Of a DNA stretch of 36,823 nt, positions 22,035 to 29,519 are shown in pieces (the first letter of the stretch is position 1; every line of letters begins with the position of its first letter). Where the stretch lies: the NCBI GenBank assembly GCA_000817105.1, contig JUEP01000020.1, positions 1 to 36,823 on the forward strand. The letters are read 5' to 3'. The notes under the pieces were generated by a model, which was not told where the DNA came from, searched no databases, and saw nothing but the letters and a program-made list of their open reading frames with translations. The position numbers were made by a program, and so were the translations under genes. The stretch is from a marine actinobacterium MedAcidi-G3 (GTDB lineage: Bacteria > Actinomycetota > Acidimicrobiia > Acidimicrobiales > Poriferisodalaceae).

Positions 22035-22730
22035 ATGATGAAACTAAGGAAGTTAGTACCGCTCCTAACCGCAGTATCTATCACCGCCTTGTTGGCGACG
22101 GTGCTAGTCGTGCGGATCGGGCATGCAGAACCTAAACCTATCGATGGTCTGGATGCTGGAAAGGTCGATTACTCGAAGCTTCACGAGGCAACCTCGGGAT
22201 ATACAACAGTCGATGGCCACCACCAAGAACACGTGATCGCAGTAGCCAACACAATCCCGGCCAGACTTCAACCCGCTCTGAAGGGCACTGATTTCATTAA
22301 CGGTTGTCATCCCTGGTCAACCAAACAGCTAGGCGATTGTCCTTACGGAACCTACGACCCTGAAGGCTGGGATCACGACGATACAGTTGGACACCAGTGG
22401 GCTAACTCAATCTGGATTTCCTCTAAGGCAGTACGCGCAGGCACGGCTTCAGACGTAGTTCTTCATGAGGTCGGCCACGCCGTCGCACACAACCTGTTTA
22501 CGGACTGTTATTTCCCCCTACAAGCAGAGACTTCTGTGAAAAACCTGCTGATGCAATCTTTTGCTCATCCTCAAGCAGACCCAGCTGAACTATTAGCTGA
22601 TGCGTTCGTTATTGCTTTCAACACTCATTCTCGGGATCTACACACCCATTACTTCGATGACTTTAATTTCGAAGCATCAAAGGAAGTGATCTTGAAGATA
22701 CGCGCCGCTGTTTGGCTCTGCTCCAAGTAA
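22035..22730 (+). CDS. Membrane-anchored zinc metallopeptidase-like protein, paralogue 2
   Basis: This 231-residue paralogue of the 21057 gene has an N-terminal anchor or signal segment at about residues 5-27 (a cleavable signal is possible at GHA|EP). The motif H144-E-V-G-H148 is followed by AELLAD, giving the same E-x3-D third-ligand pattern. Cysteines in NGCHPW, DCPYGTYD, TDC and WLC are conserved with copy 1. The domain is more His-rich (DGHHQEHV, HDDTVGH). ATG 22035 is chosen over 22005 because the upstream region aligns with copy 1 up to that codon. Sequence has diverged widely outside the motifs, so the duplication is old and the two proteins may have different targets. A response regulator gene follows after 72 bases. 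Confidence 0.65.
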   Translation: MMKLRKLVPLLTAVSITALLATVLVVRIGHAEPKPIDGLDAGKVDYSKLHEATSGYTTVDGHHQEHVIAVANTIPARLQPALKGTDFINGCHPWSTKQLGDCPYGTYDPEGWDHDDTVGHQWANSIWISSKAVRAGTASDVVLHEVGHAVAHNLFTDCYFPLQAETSVKNLLMQSFAHPQADPAELLADAFVIAFNTHSRDLHTHYFDDFNFEASKEVILKIRAAVWLCSK

Positions 22731-22738
22731 CTGAATCA

Positions 22739-22757
22739 ATTTGCAGGTTCATAACAG
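22739..22757 (+). promoter_or_regulatory. ATTTGC element before the response regulator-kinase operon
   Basis: ATTTGCAGGTTCATAACAG lies 64 bases before the ATG at 22803. Its GGTTC-TAAC part is close to ATTTGACGGTTCTAAC at 24012-24027, 63 bases before the TetR start. These two sites resemble each other more than either resembles the metallopeptidase sites. A shared promoter type is possible. Confidence 0.35.
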
Positions 22758-22802
22758 TACAAAGACACCTCTATCGTTGGTTAACAACCTTTGAGGATCT
22801 CG

Positions 22803-23180
22803 ATGTTCGGTCGCAAAAAAACCAGACTCAACAACACCCAGTCAATTCTTCTGGTCGATGATGACAAAGGGCAACTTGACGTTTTTTCGACGTGGATGGC
22901 TGCCGTCAAACCAAACACTCACATACAAACCGCTAGCAGTGTTCAAGAGGCACTCAACCTCATTGACTCCCAGAGGTTCTCACTGATCATTTCTGATTAC
23001 TCGATGCCTCACGCTGGCGCGGGGCTCGACATATTTGAAGCCGCTATCCAAAGCGGGATTTCAAAATCAAATTTCATCATGATGTCGGGGACAACGGACA
23101 ACCTGCCTGACGAAATACGCCTCGTCAGCAAAGGCGACCTTGTCGCACTTGAAACGGCAATTCAGCAGGCGCTGCCATGA
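22803..23180 (+). CDS. Receiver-only response regulator
   Basis: This 125-residue CheY-like receiver domain has nothing after it. Visible motifs are the acidic pair D20-D21 in SILLVDDD, the phosphoacceptor D65 in LIISDYSMP, the switch Ser/Thr in MMSGTT and the conserved K110 in VSKGD. With no DNA-binding output it must act by protein contact, by passing phosphate on, or as a sink for phosphate. ATG 22803 is chosen because GAGG lies six bases before it; an upstream TTG at 22791 is less likely. The stop overlaps the kinase start (ATGA at 23177-23180), so it is made together with the kinase, its probable partner. The H-box-only protein at 20612 could be a downstream phosphate acceptor (inference). 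Confidence 0.88.
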   Translation: MFGRKKTRLNNTQSILLVDDDKGQLDVFSTWMAAVKPNTHIQTASSVQEALNLIDSQRFSLIISDYSMPHAGAGLDIFEAAIQSGISKSNFIMMSGTTDNLPDEIRLVSKGDLVALETAIQQALP

Positions 23181-23950
23181 CCGACAAAGAAGAGGCCATA
23201 TCGGAGAACTACGCGGAACAAAGCCGGCAGTTGGAACAGTTGTTAATTCAACGCCAAAAATGGTTAGGAGACGCGTCGCACGAGCTTCGCGGGCCACTCA
23301 ACGCTGCAGCAATGAGTTTGAACGTCGTCACTCGACGAGACGACCTTCCCGATGGGGTGCAGGCAACATTAAGAAACGCTGAACGCCATCTGCTTCAGAT
23401 GTCCGATCTCGTTCGAGATATGTTCGACACCGCCAAACTAGAGAATGACGCCTTTGAATTAGCCATTACACCTGACGTACTCATGCACGAAATAGTGGAA
23501 GAAATTAACGCAGAGTTCGCCGCTAACCCTGATGTTCTCTCATTGCGTTCAATCCCTGATCACACCATCACAGCGACGTTAGATAGAGATCGAATCAGAC
23601 AGGTGATCCGAAATGTGGTTTCAAACGCAGCGAAATACCGTCAAACTGGCAAACAGGCGACAATTGCGGTGCTCTTACACCGCGTAGACGACATTTATTT
23701 CGAAATCGTCGTCGATGACACCCCTAATGGTTTAGGAATGACGCAAACCGATTTGGAGGCTTTGAACTCGGGGCAGCCGTTCTGGAGAGCAGAAGCCGCT
23801 AAGGCAGTTGCAACTGGGACTGGGCTCGGAGTGCAGCTGTCTCGAAAGCTGGTGGAGCGTTCTGGTGGAGAAATCTTTTACGAATCAGAATTCGGTGTCG
23901 GAACAACAGTGACCATTCGTCTTCCTTATTCACCTATCGAAAACTCCTAG
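23177..23950 (+). CDS. Soluble histidine kinase (HisKA-HATPase)
   Basis: This 257-residue kinase has no membrane segment or sensor domain. A short coiled start (residues 5-30) leads to the H-box ASHELRGPLNAAAMSL with H35. The ATPase domain has an N-box (IRQVIRNVVSNAAKY), a G1-like VDDTPNGLGM, and a G2/F region GTGLGVQLSRKLVERSGGEI ending VGTTVTIRLP. All parts needed for autophosphorylation seem present, although the G1 box (DDTPNGLG) departs from the usual DxGxG. Lacking a sensor, it must receive its signal from another protein; the metallopeptidase-like and surface proteins around it are candidates by position only. It is coupled to the receiver-only regulator. Confidence 0.88.
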   Translation: MTDKEEAISENYAEQSRQLEQLLIQRQKWLGDASHELRGPLNAAAMSLNVVTRRDDLPDGVQATLRNAERHLLQMSDLVRDMFDTAKLENDAFELAITPDVLMHEIVEEINAEFAANPDVLSLRSIPDHTITATLDRDRIRQVIRNVVSNAAKYRQTGKQATIAVLLHRVDDIYFEIVVDDTPNGLGMTQTDLEALNSGQPFWRAEAAKAVATGTGLGVQLSRKLVERSGGEIFYESEFGVGTTVTIRLPYSPIENS

Positions 23951-24031
23951 TCTGATTTTCTTTGTGACATAAGTCAGAGAAGCGTAGGTAATACGGGTCT
24001 TTGAACATATGATTTGACGGTTCTAACCCAA

Positions 24032-24047
24032 AGAGACATTTGTCTCT
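24032..24047. promoter_or_regulatory. Palindrome AGAGACA-TT-TGTCTCT, probable TetR operator
   Basis: This dyad has perfect 7-base arms around a 2-base spacer, ending 27 bases before the TetR-family start at 24075. A TTGACG at 24014-24019 could be a -35 box, which would place the palindrome over the -10 region, a typical autorepression layout. The palindrome is seen directly; binding by the TetR protein is inferred from position. Confidence 0.6.
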
Positions 24048-24074
24048 CAGGTTGCGAGAAGTGTTAATTATTTG

Positions 24075-24596
24075 ATGACGTCGACGACCACTAACTCAGT
24101 TCGCGAAGCGCTTTTGGATGCTGCTCGAACTCTCATACGCGGGTCATCGATCTATGAACTCTCGATCGCCAAAATGGCAGCCGAAGCCGGGCTAGCTCGC
24201 CCTACGGCTTACCGCTATTTCTCTCATCCACGTGATGTCGTCAGCGCAATAGCGGAAGAAACCATTTACGAGATCCGCTCAATGATTCGCGAACGCGATT
24301 CTTCACAAAAACCGGCGGCCTATGCCAGAGCTGCCGTCAAAGTTTTTACTGCAGATTCAAGTGTTAACCGGCAGGTAATTCTGCACTCTTCAGTCCAAGC
24401 CCAAGATGGGAAATGGGTCGCTCAAGAAAACACACCGGAAAGTCTTTTTGTCGACTGGGGAATCGATTCACATGCTGCACGAACCTCGCTGACTTATTTC
24501 AGAGGTGCTATGTATTCGTGGGCTGCTGGGTTCTTCACTGATGAACAGTTCGCTGAAGAAACCGAGCGAGCTCTATCGATGCGAGTGACGCTATGA
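24075..24596 (+). CDS. TetR-family transcriptional regulator
   Basis: This 173-residue regulator has an N-terminal TetR DNA-binding domain: ALLDAARTLIRGSSIYELSI, then the helix-turn-helix KMAAEAGLARPTAYRYFSHP at about residues 34-53 with the diagnostic TAYRYF. The C-terminal ligand domain is divergent, as usual, so the effector cannot be named. ATG 24075 is chosen over TTG 24072. A perfect palindrome lies just upstream, suggesting autoregulation. Its stop overlaps the ATG of the 1600-residue secreted protein (ATGA), so regulator and surface protein are translated together, which would tie the level of the large protein to this regulator. Confidence 0.88.
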   Translation: MTSTTTNSVREALLDAARTLIRGSSIYELSIAKMAAEAGLARPTAYRYFSHPRDVVSAIAEETIYEIRSMIRERDSSQKPAAYARAAVKVFTADSSVNRQVILHSSVQAQDGKWVAQENTPESLFVDWGIDSHAARTSLTYFRGAMYSWAAGFFTDEQFAEETERALSMRVTL

Positions 24597-27500
24597 GGGT
24601 TCTCAGCAGACTCCTTCGAGTTCTTCTCGCAACACTGATTTCTTTTATGTCGTTGGCTTTGATCGCTCAAACTCCGGCTGCTGCAGCTGACGGTGATTTG
24701 GATACGTCGTTCTCAGGCGACGGTTGGCTGATTCAGAACTCTCACGCGTCAGGTGAAGATGGTTGGGAGTCAGTTCAGTTTGACGCTTCGGGGAATGTGG
24801 TCGCTGGTGGTTGGTGGAACAACAACGGCTTACCCAATAAGCATTCATGGGCAATAAACCGGGTGACCAGCACCGGTACATGTACCGATGCCACCCGATT
24901 GGATAACAACTGCGGAACCCAACAGTTCTTCAGTCCCCGCACAGACCACATCAGCGAAATCTTGATCCAAGATGACGGCAAAATAGTTGCCGTAGGTAGC
25001 GCCGGAACTAAGACCGACGGTGACGGCGGCGACCACCAATGCACGGTCACCCGCTTCGCTGCAGACCAGAACTTCGGAAACAAAGACACGTCGTTTGGTA
25101 CTGGAGGCAAAGTCCAACCAAACTTCAACAACACCAAACATGACTGGTGCAAAGGCGGAGCTATCGACGCTGACGGCAAGATCGTCATCGTCGGCTATGT
25201 GAAAACAGCTGCCGGACAATTTGACGCCACGATCGGACGACTCAACACAGACGGTTCTTGGGACACCAGTTTCTCGGGCGACGGTAAAGCAATCGAACAT
25301 TTCGATAACGACGACATCTACCAAGCTATGGCGATCCAAGCAGACGGCAAGATCGTCGCTGTCGGCGGTTCGCAATGGGGCCATGATGCGGGAAATGTGC
25401 TGTTAGCCCGGTACAACACTGACGGGTCGTTAGACACTTCCTTTGGTGGTGGCGACGGTTGGCAGGTCACTGACTTCAGTAACGAAGACCGAGGCTGGGA
25501 CGTAAAGATCCAATCCAACGGCAAAATCGTTGTCGCTGGTGTCGCCGACTACGGCGGTGGATCCTTGGATACAAGCTTCAGTGGTGACGGCAAAGTCCTC
25601 GTCAATCACGGCGGCTCAACCGACTGGTACCAAACACTAGAGATTCAGTCGAACCAGAAAATCATCGCAGCTGGCTGGACCAACAACGGCGGTAACGGCA
25701 ACGACGTAGCTGCAGCACGCTTCACAACTGCCGGAGCGCTCGACACCACATTCTCCGGTGACGGCTTGGTGCAGCTTGATTCAGGTAACCAATACGCGGA
25801 TTACATTCATGGGTCATCTCTCACTCCTGACGGTCAATCCATCTTGCTGGCTGGAGCTGTAGAAGGCGGCGGTCAGGGCGACCATTTACTGGTACAACTC
25901 GCAGCTTCGGCTACGACACCGTCAGTGGCGATGGCTGCGTTCGGTGCGTTCCGCAAAGACGGCAACAACTCCACTATCGCCACCCATGAAGATGCGGGTG
26001 TCACCGCTGTTCCTGGTGGCTATCAGGCTGGTGACTCCATGCACGCCAGTCACGAAAAGGAATGGGACTACGACGTCAACGGATCTGATCGAACCTTCAC
26101 TCTTGTTCTTGGAGCCCAACCACCGACCAACGTGGTGTTTGATTTCACTATTGGTGCTTGGGTTGGTGAACACGACCACGCAGCAGTCAACACCACACTG
26201 GGAACTGACCTCGTCGTCAAAGACTCCGGCGGAAACACTGTCACCCAAGCCACGTTCACGAACGGGAACTGGAACACCGCCCAAACATTCACGGTGGTTC
26301 CGGTTCAAGACAACGTCATCGAGGGTTTCGAGAACGGGGCGATCATCGCAACGGTCAACGACGCAGCGTCCGATGATATGTACGGGATCATGTCTGTCCA
26401 GAAGAACGTGGTGATCTGGGATGACGACCACAACGTCACAGCTGGGTTCGATCATGTGAACGGCGCAGTCGACGGTTTGACCCTGAAAGCATTCCCGTCA
26501 GAGATCGTCATGACCGACTATATGGAGCCCGGTGAGCAGTATCTGATTGACCCTCGCGACGCTGTTGGGTTGCGCTGGTACTGCATCGACCCGACAGCTT
26601 TAGCCAATCATGGCGGTGACATCGGGAATTACATCAGGTCACTGAACGCAGCAGGGGTGTGGGCGTCACAGAACTGGGTGGGGAGCCAAATAGATCATGA
26701 CGGAAACACCAGCTTCTGGTTCAGCCAATTCGGAAACAAAAACTGGGTGAGTTTGTCCGACATGGACTTCCCCACCAACCAGACCGCTGTTCAAAGATAC
26801 GTGTGGGGATCTGATGGCAAGCTCCGATGGTCTGATGACAGTGAAGTGCCGAACGGGGAAACAGGCACCGCGTGCACTGGTGACGACCGTCTCTATATGG
26901 GGTTCGCTGCGAAGAACGAATCAGACCGTGTTGCCATCGACAAGGACGACGAGATCACCATTCGAGCTGCCGCAGATAACGACCCCCAACACACCCAAGG
27001 CACACCAACCATCCCTGAAGGTTCTTCTACGACATTTGATGTGAAGCTCGGTGCGCCACCAGTCAACTCAGAAACCGTTTCCTTCTCCAGTCCATATGCC
27101 GGAGCGTCGTTTAGTCCCAGCTCGATCACGTTTACCAATGACAATTACAACACTGCGCAAAACGTGACGTTGTCGATCGCTGACAACGATTTAGAGGAAG
27201 GCACCACGTTCGGATCCACCGTCGTATGGGCTGTGTATGGAACTACCGGCACGTTCGCGTACAACATCACTGACAACGACACCGCAGCCATAACCCTGTC
27301 CAAAACCACCACCTCTGTGTCTGAAGCAGGGACAACTGACTCGTTCACTGTGGTCTTAACCACTGACCCGGCCACAGATGTCGACATCTCCGTGGTATCA
27401 GCTGATACAGGTGAAGCGACTGTGTCTGCTGCTGAGTTGGCTTTCACGACCAATAACTGGAACACCCCACAAACCGTCACTGTTACCGGGGTCAACGACG

Positions 27501-29395
27501 GAGCAGTTGACGGTGATATCACGCACAACATCACCCTCGCTGTGATCGACGGCCAATCAGATGACACTTACGACCCTGTTTCTAACGTGATTGTTCAGAA
27601 CACGACAGCTGACAACGATTCAGCTAGCTTCACGGTCACCCAATCAGGCGGCTCGACCGGAGTTGCTGAGAGCGGCTCGACAGACACGTTCACTGTTTCT
27701 CTGACAGCTCAACCGGCAACAGATGTCGTTCTGAGTGTTACCTCTGGTGACACAGGGGAAGCAACTGTCGACAAGGCGCAGCTGACCTTCACGAACGGAA
27801 ACTGGAATAACGCACAAACCGTCACCGTTACAGGGATCAATGACGACCTGGATGACGGCAACATCTCAGTAACCATCACGTTGGCTGTCGTAGACGCCGA
27901 TTCACACGACTCCTACGACAATGTCGCCAATCAAACCGTGTCAACAGTGAACACTGATAACGACACTGCCGGATTCACTATCGCTCAGTCTGGTGGGGCG
28001 ACCACTGTCACCGAAGGCGCCACTACTGACGATTTCACGCTGGTTCTGAACGCTAAACCCGCCTCAGATGTTGTGTTGAGTGTGGTGTCTTCCGACACCG
28101 GCGAAGTAACGACCGGGTCAGCGACCGTTACGTTCACGACCAACAACTGGGACACTGCACAAACCGTGACCCTGACCGGGGTGAACGACGACATCGATGA
28201 CGGCAATGTGAACTCGACGATCACGATCGCAGTAGTAGACGCAAGCTCCAGCAACGAGTTCGACAACGTCGCCAACCAAACATTTACGGTCGCGAACACT
28301 GACAATGACGACGCCGCATTCGTCGTTACCCCAAGCGCAACAACTGTTCCTGAAGGTACGTCCGTCACCGTTTCAGTTCGCCTACAGACGGCGCCAACGA
28401 CGAACGTCATGATCGATATTTCAACGTCTGACGCCACCGAACTCTCGCTCGGCACGGTCACCGTCACCTTCACCGCCGGCAACTGGTCGACCACGCAACA
28501 AGTGACGTTGACCGCCGTCGACGACACAGACGTCGACGGCAACACAAACGTGAACGTCACCACCGCTGTCAACGACCCAGCATCAGATAACACCTATGAC
28601 CCACTCGGCAACCAAATCGTGGCATTCACCGTCGCCGACAACGACCAAGTGGTACCCGTGGACCCCGATTTCGACTCTGATGGCATTCTCAACTGGATGG
28701 AGAAACCGGGCTGCGCGACACTCCCAGACTGCGACTTTGATGGGCTCCTAGATCCCGACGAATTAGCTCAATGCATCAAGAATCCTGACTGTGATGATGA
28801 CTTGATAGGTGATGGTGCTGAACTTTGGGCGTGCATGTTGATGGCAGATTGCGACGGCGACGGAGTCAATGACATCGATGAACGAGAAGCCGCCTGCATA
28901 CAAGATCCCAAATGCACTCTGGCAGCACTAGACACCGACAAAGATGGGATAAACGACAAAGACGAACTCGCCCAATGCGTCAACAACCCTGACTGCGATG
29001 GTGACGGCGTAGGTGACGCTGAGGAGTTATTGGCGTGCATTTTGATGGCTGACTGTGACGGCGACGGGGTCGGGGACAAATCTGAGCGAGCTGGATGTAT
29101 TCAAAGTCCGGTATGTGGGAAATCGAGATCCGATACCGATGGCGACGGGTTATTCGACTCGCTGGAATACACCATCCACGAGCGATGCGTCACCAACCGA
29201 GACTGCGATAGTGATGGAATACCTGATGGCAGCGAAACTCTCGCCTGCATTTTGATGGCGGATTGTGACGGAGACGGCGTGAGCGACAAATACGAGACAT
29301 CTAAAGCATGCACACAGGATCCAAAGTGCACGCCTGCTGGTTTAAGTAAGGAAGACCGTGAACTAGGGCAACTAATAGACCTAATCGATAGATAA
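24593..29395 (+). CDS. 1600-residue secreted repeat protein (delta-60, Calx-beta-like, TSP3-like)
   Basis: A signal peptide (residues about 1-32, ending TPAAAA|DG) is followed by about six delta-60 repeats with the LDTSFSGDG signature (33-440), a beta-propeller-like array. Calx-beta-like sandwich domains follow: one at about 500-610, one near 800-895, then four tandem copies at about 900-1350, each with a TTNNWNTPQTVTVTGVNDD-like signature. The tail (about 1355-1585) is a chain of DxDxDG calcium-binding, TSP3-like units with regularly spaced cysteines (CxxxPxCDxDG). There is no C-terminal anchor or sorting signal, so it is probably released or held by other proteins. A role in adhesion or surface coating is inferred from the domain types. 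It is coupled to the TetR gene by ATGA. One delta-60 repeat, at about residues 315-322, is abnormally short. Confidence 0.85.
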   Translation: MRVLSRLLRVLLATLISFMSLALIAQTPAAAADGDLDTSFSGDGWLIQNSHASGEDGWESVQFDASGNVVAGGWWNNNGLPNKHSWAINRVTSTGTCTDATRLDNNCGTQQFFSPRTDHISEILIQDDGKIVAVGSAGTKTDGDGGDHQCTVTRFAADQNFGNKDTSFGTGGKVQPNFNNTKHDWCKGGAIDADGKIVIVGYVKTAAGQFDATIGRLNTDGSWDTSFSGDGKAIEHFDNDDIYQAMAIQADGKIVAVGGSQWGHDAGNVLLARYNTDGSLDTSFGGGDGWQVTDFSNEDRGWDVKIQSNGKIVVAGVADYGGGSLDTSFSGDGKVLVNHGGSTDWYQTLEIQSNQKIIAAGWTNNGGNGNDVAAARFTTAGALDTTFSGDGLVQLDSGNQYADYIHGSSLTPDGQSILLAGAVEGGGQGDHLLVQLAASATTPSVAMAAFGAFRKDGNNSTIATHEDAGVTAVPGGYQAGDSMHASHEKEWDYDVNGSDRTFTLVLGAQPPTNVVFDFTIGAWVGEHDHAAVNTTLGTDLVVKDSGGNTVTQATFTNGNWNTAQTFTVVPVQDNVIEGFENGAIIATVNDAASDDMYGIMSVQKNVVIWDDDHNVTAGFDHVNGAVDGLTLKAFPSEIVMTDYMEPGEQYLIDPRDAVGLRWYCIDPTALANHGGDIGNYIRSLNAAGVWASQNWVGSQIDHDGNTSFWFSQFGNKNWVSLSDMDFPTNQTAVQRYVWGSDGKLRWSDDSEVPNGETGTACTGDDRLYMGFAAKNESDRVAIDKDDEITIRAAADNDPQHTQGTPTIPEGSSTTFDVKLGAPPVNSETVSFSSPYAGASFSPSSITFTNDNYNTAQNVTLSIADNDLEEGTTFGSTVVWAVYGTTGTFAYNITDNDTAAITLSKTTTSVSEAGTTDSFTVVLTTDPATDVDISVVSADTGEATVSAAELAFTTNNWNTPQTVTVTGVNDGAVDGDITHNITLAVIDGQSDDTYDPVSNVIVQNTTADNDSASFTVTQSGGSTGVAESGSTDTFTVSLTAQPATDVVLSVTSGDTGEATVDKAQLTFTNGNWNNAQTVTVTGINDDLDDGNISVTITLAVVDADSHDSYDNVANQTVSTVNTDNDTAGFTIAQSGGATTVTEGATTDDFTLVLNAKPASDVVLSVVSSDTGEVTTGSATVTFTTNNWDTAQTVTLTGVNDDIDDGNVNSTITIAVVDASSSNEFDNVANQTFTVANTDNDDAAFVVTPSATTVPEGTSVTVSVRLQTAPTTNVMIDISTSDATELSLGTVTVTFTAGNWSTTQQVTLTAVDDTDVDGNTNVNVTTAVNDPASDNTYDPLGNQIVAFTVADNDQVVPVDPDFDSDGILNWMEKPGCATLPDCDFDGLLDPDELAQCIKNPDCDDDLIGDGAELWACMLMADCDGDGVNDIDEREAACIQDPKCTLAALDTDKDGINDKDELAQCVNNPDCDGDGVGDAEELLACILMADCDGDGVGDKSERAGCIQSPVCGKSRSDTDGDGLFDSLEYTIHERCVTNRDCDSDGIPDGSETLACILMADCDGDGVSDKYETSKACTQDPKCTPAGLSKEDRELGQLIDLIDR

Positions 29396-29432
29396 CCATG
29401 ACAGAAATCATTTACTCAACAGCGAAGTAACG

Positions 29433-29444
29433 CATTTGCGCTAG
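29433..29444 (+). promoter_or_regulatory. ATTTGC element before the 1309-residue surface protein
   Basis: CATTTGCGCTAG starts 87 bases before the ATG at 29520 and differs at one base from the element before metallopeptidase 2. Since this gene is not part of the metallopeptidase duplication, the match may reflect shared control. A strong ribosome site, AGAGGAG at 29506-29512, follows. Confidence 0.4.
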
Positions 29445-29519
29445 TTCCATACATGCAACCGCCCCATATAGCGACGACACCCAGACTCATAAGCTGAAGC
29501 GAAACAGAGGAGAAAACAA

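Noticed and set aside
27985..28593. Long minus-strand open frame (202 codons) inside the 1600-residue protein gene
   Set aside because: It is the antisense shadow of Thr/Val/Asp-rich repeats and gives low-complexity Ser/Val/Thr sequence with no start signal. Similar shadows occur across both giant genes.
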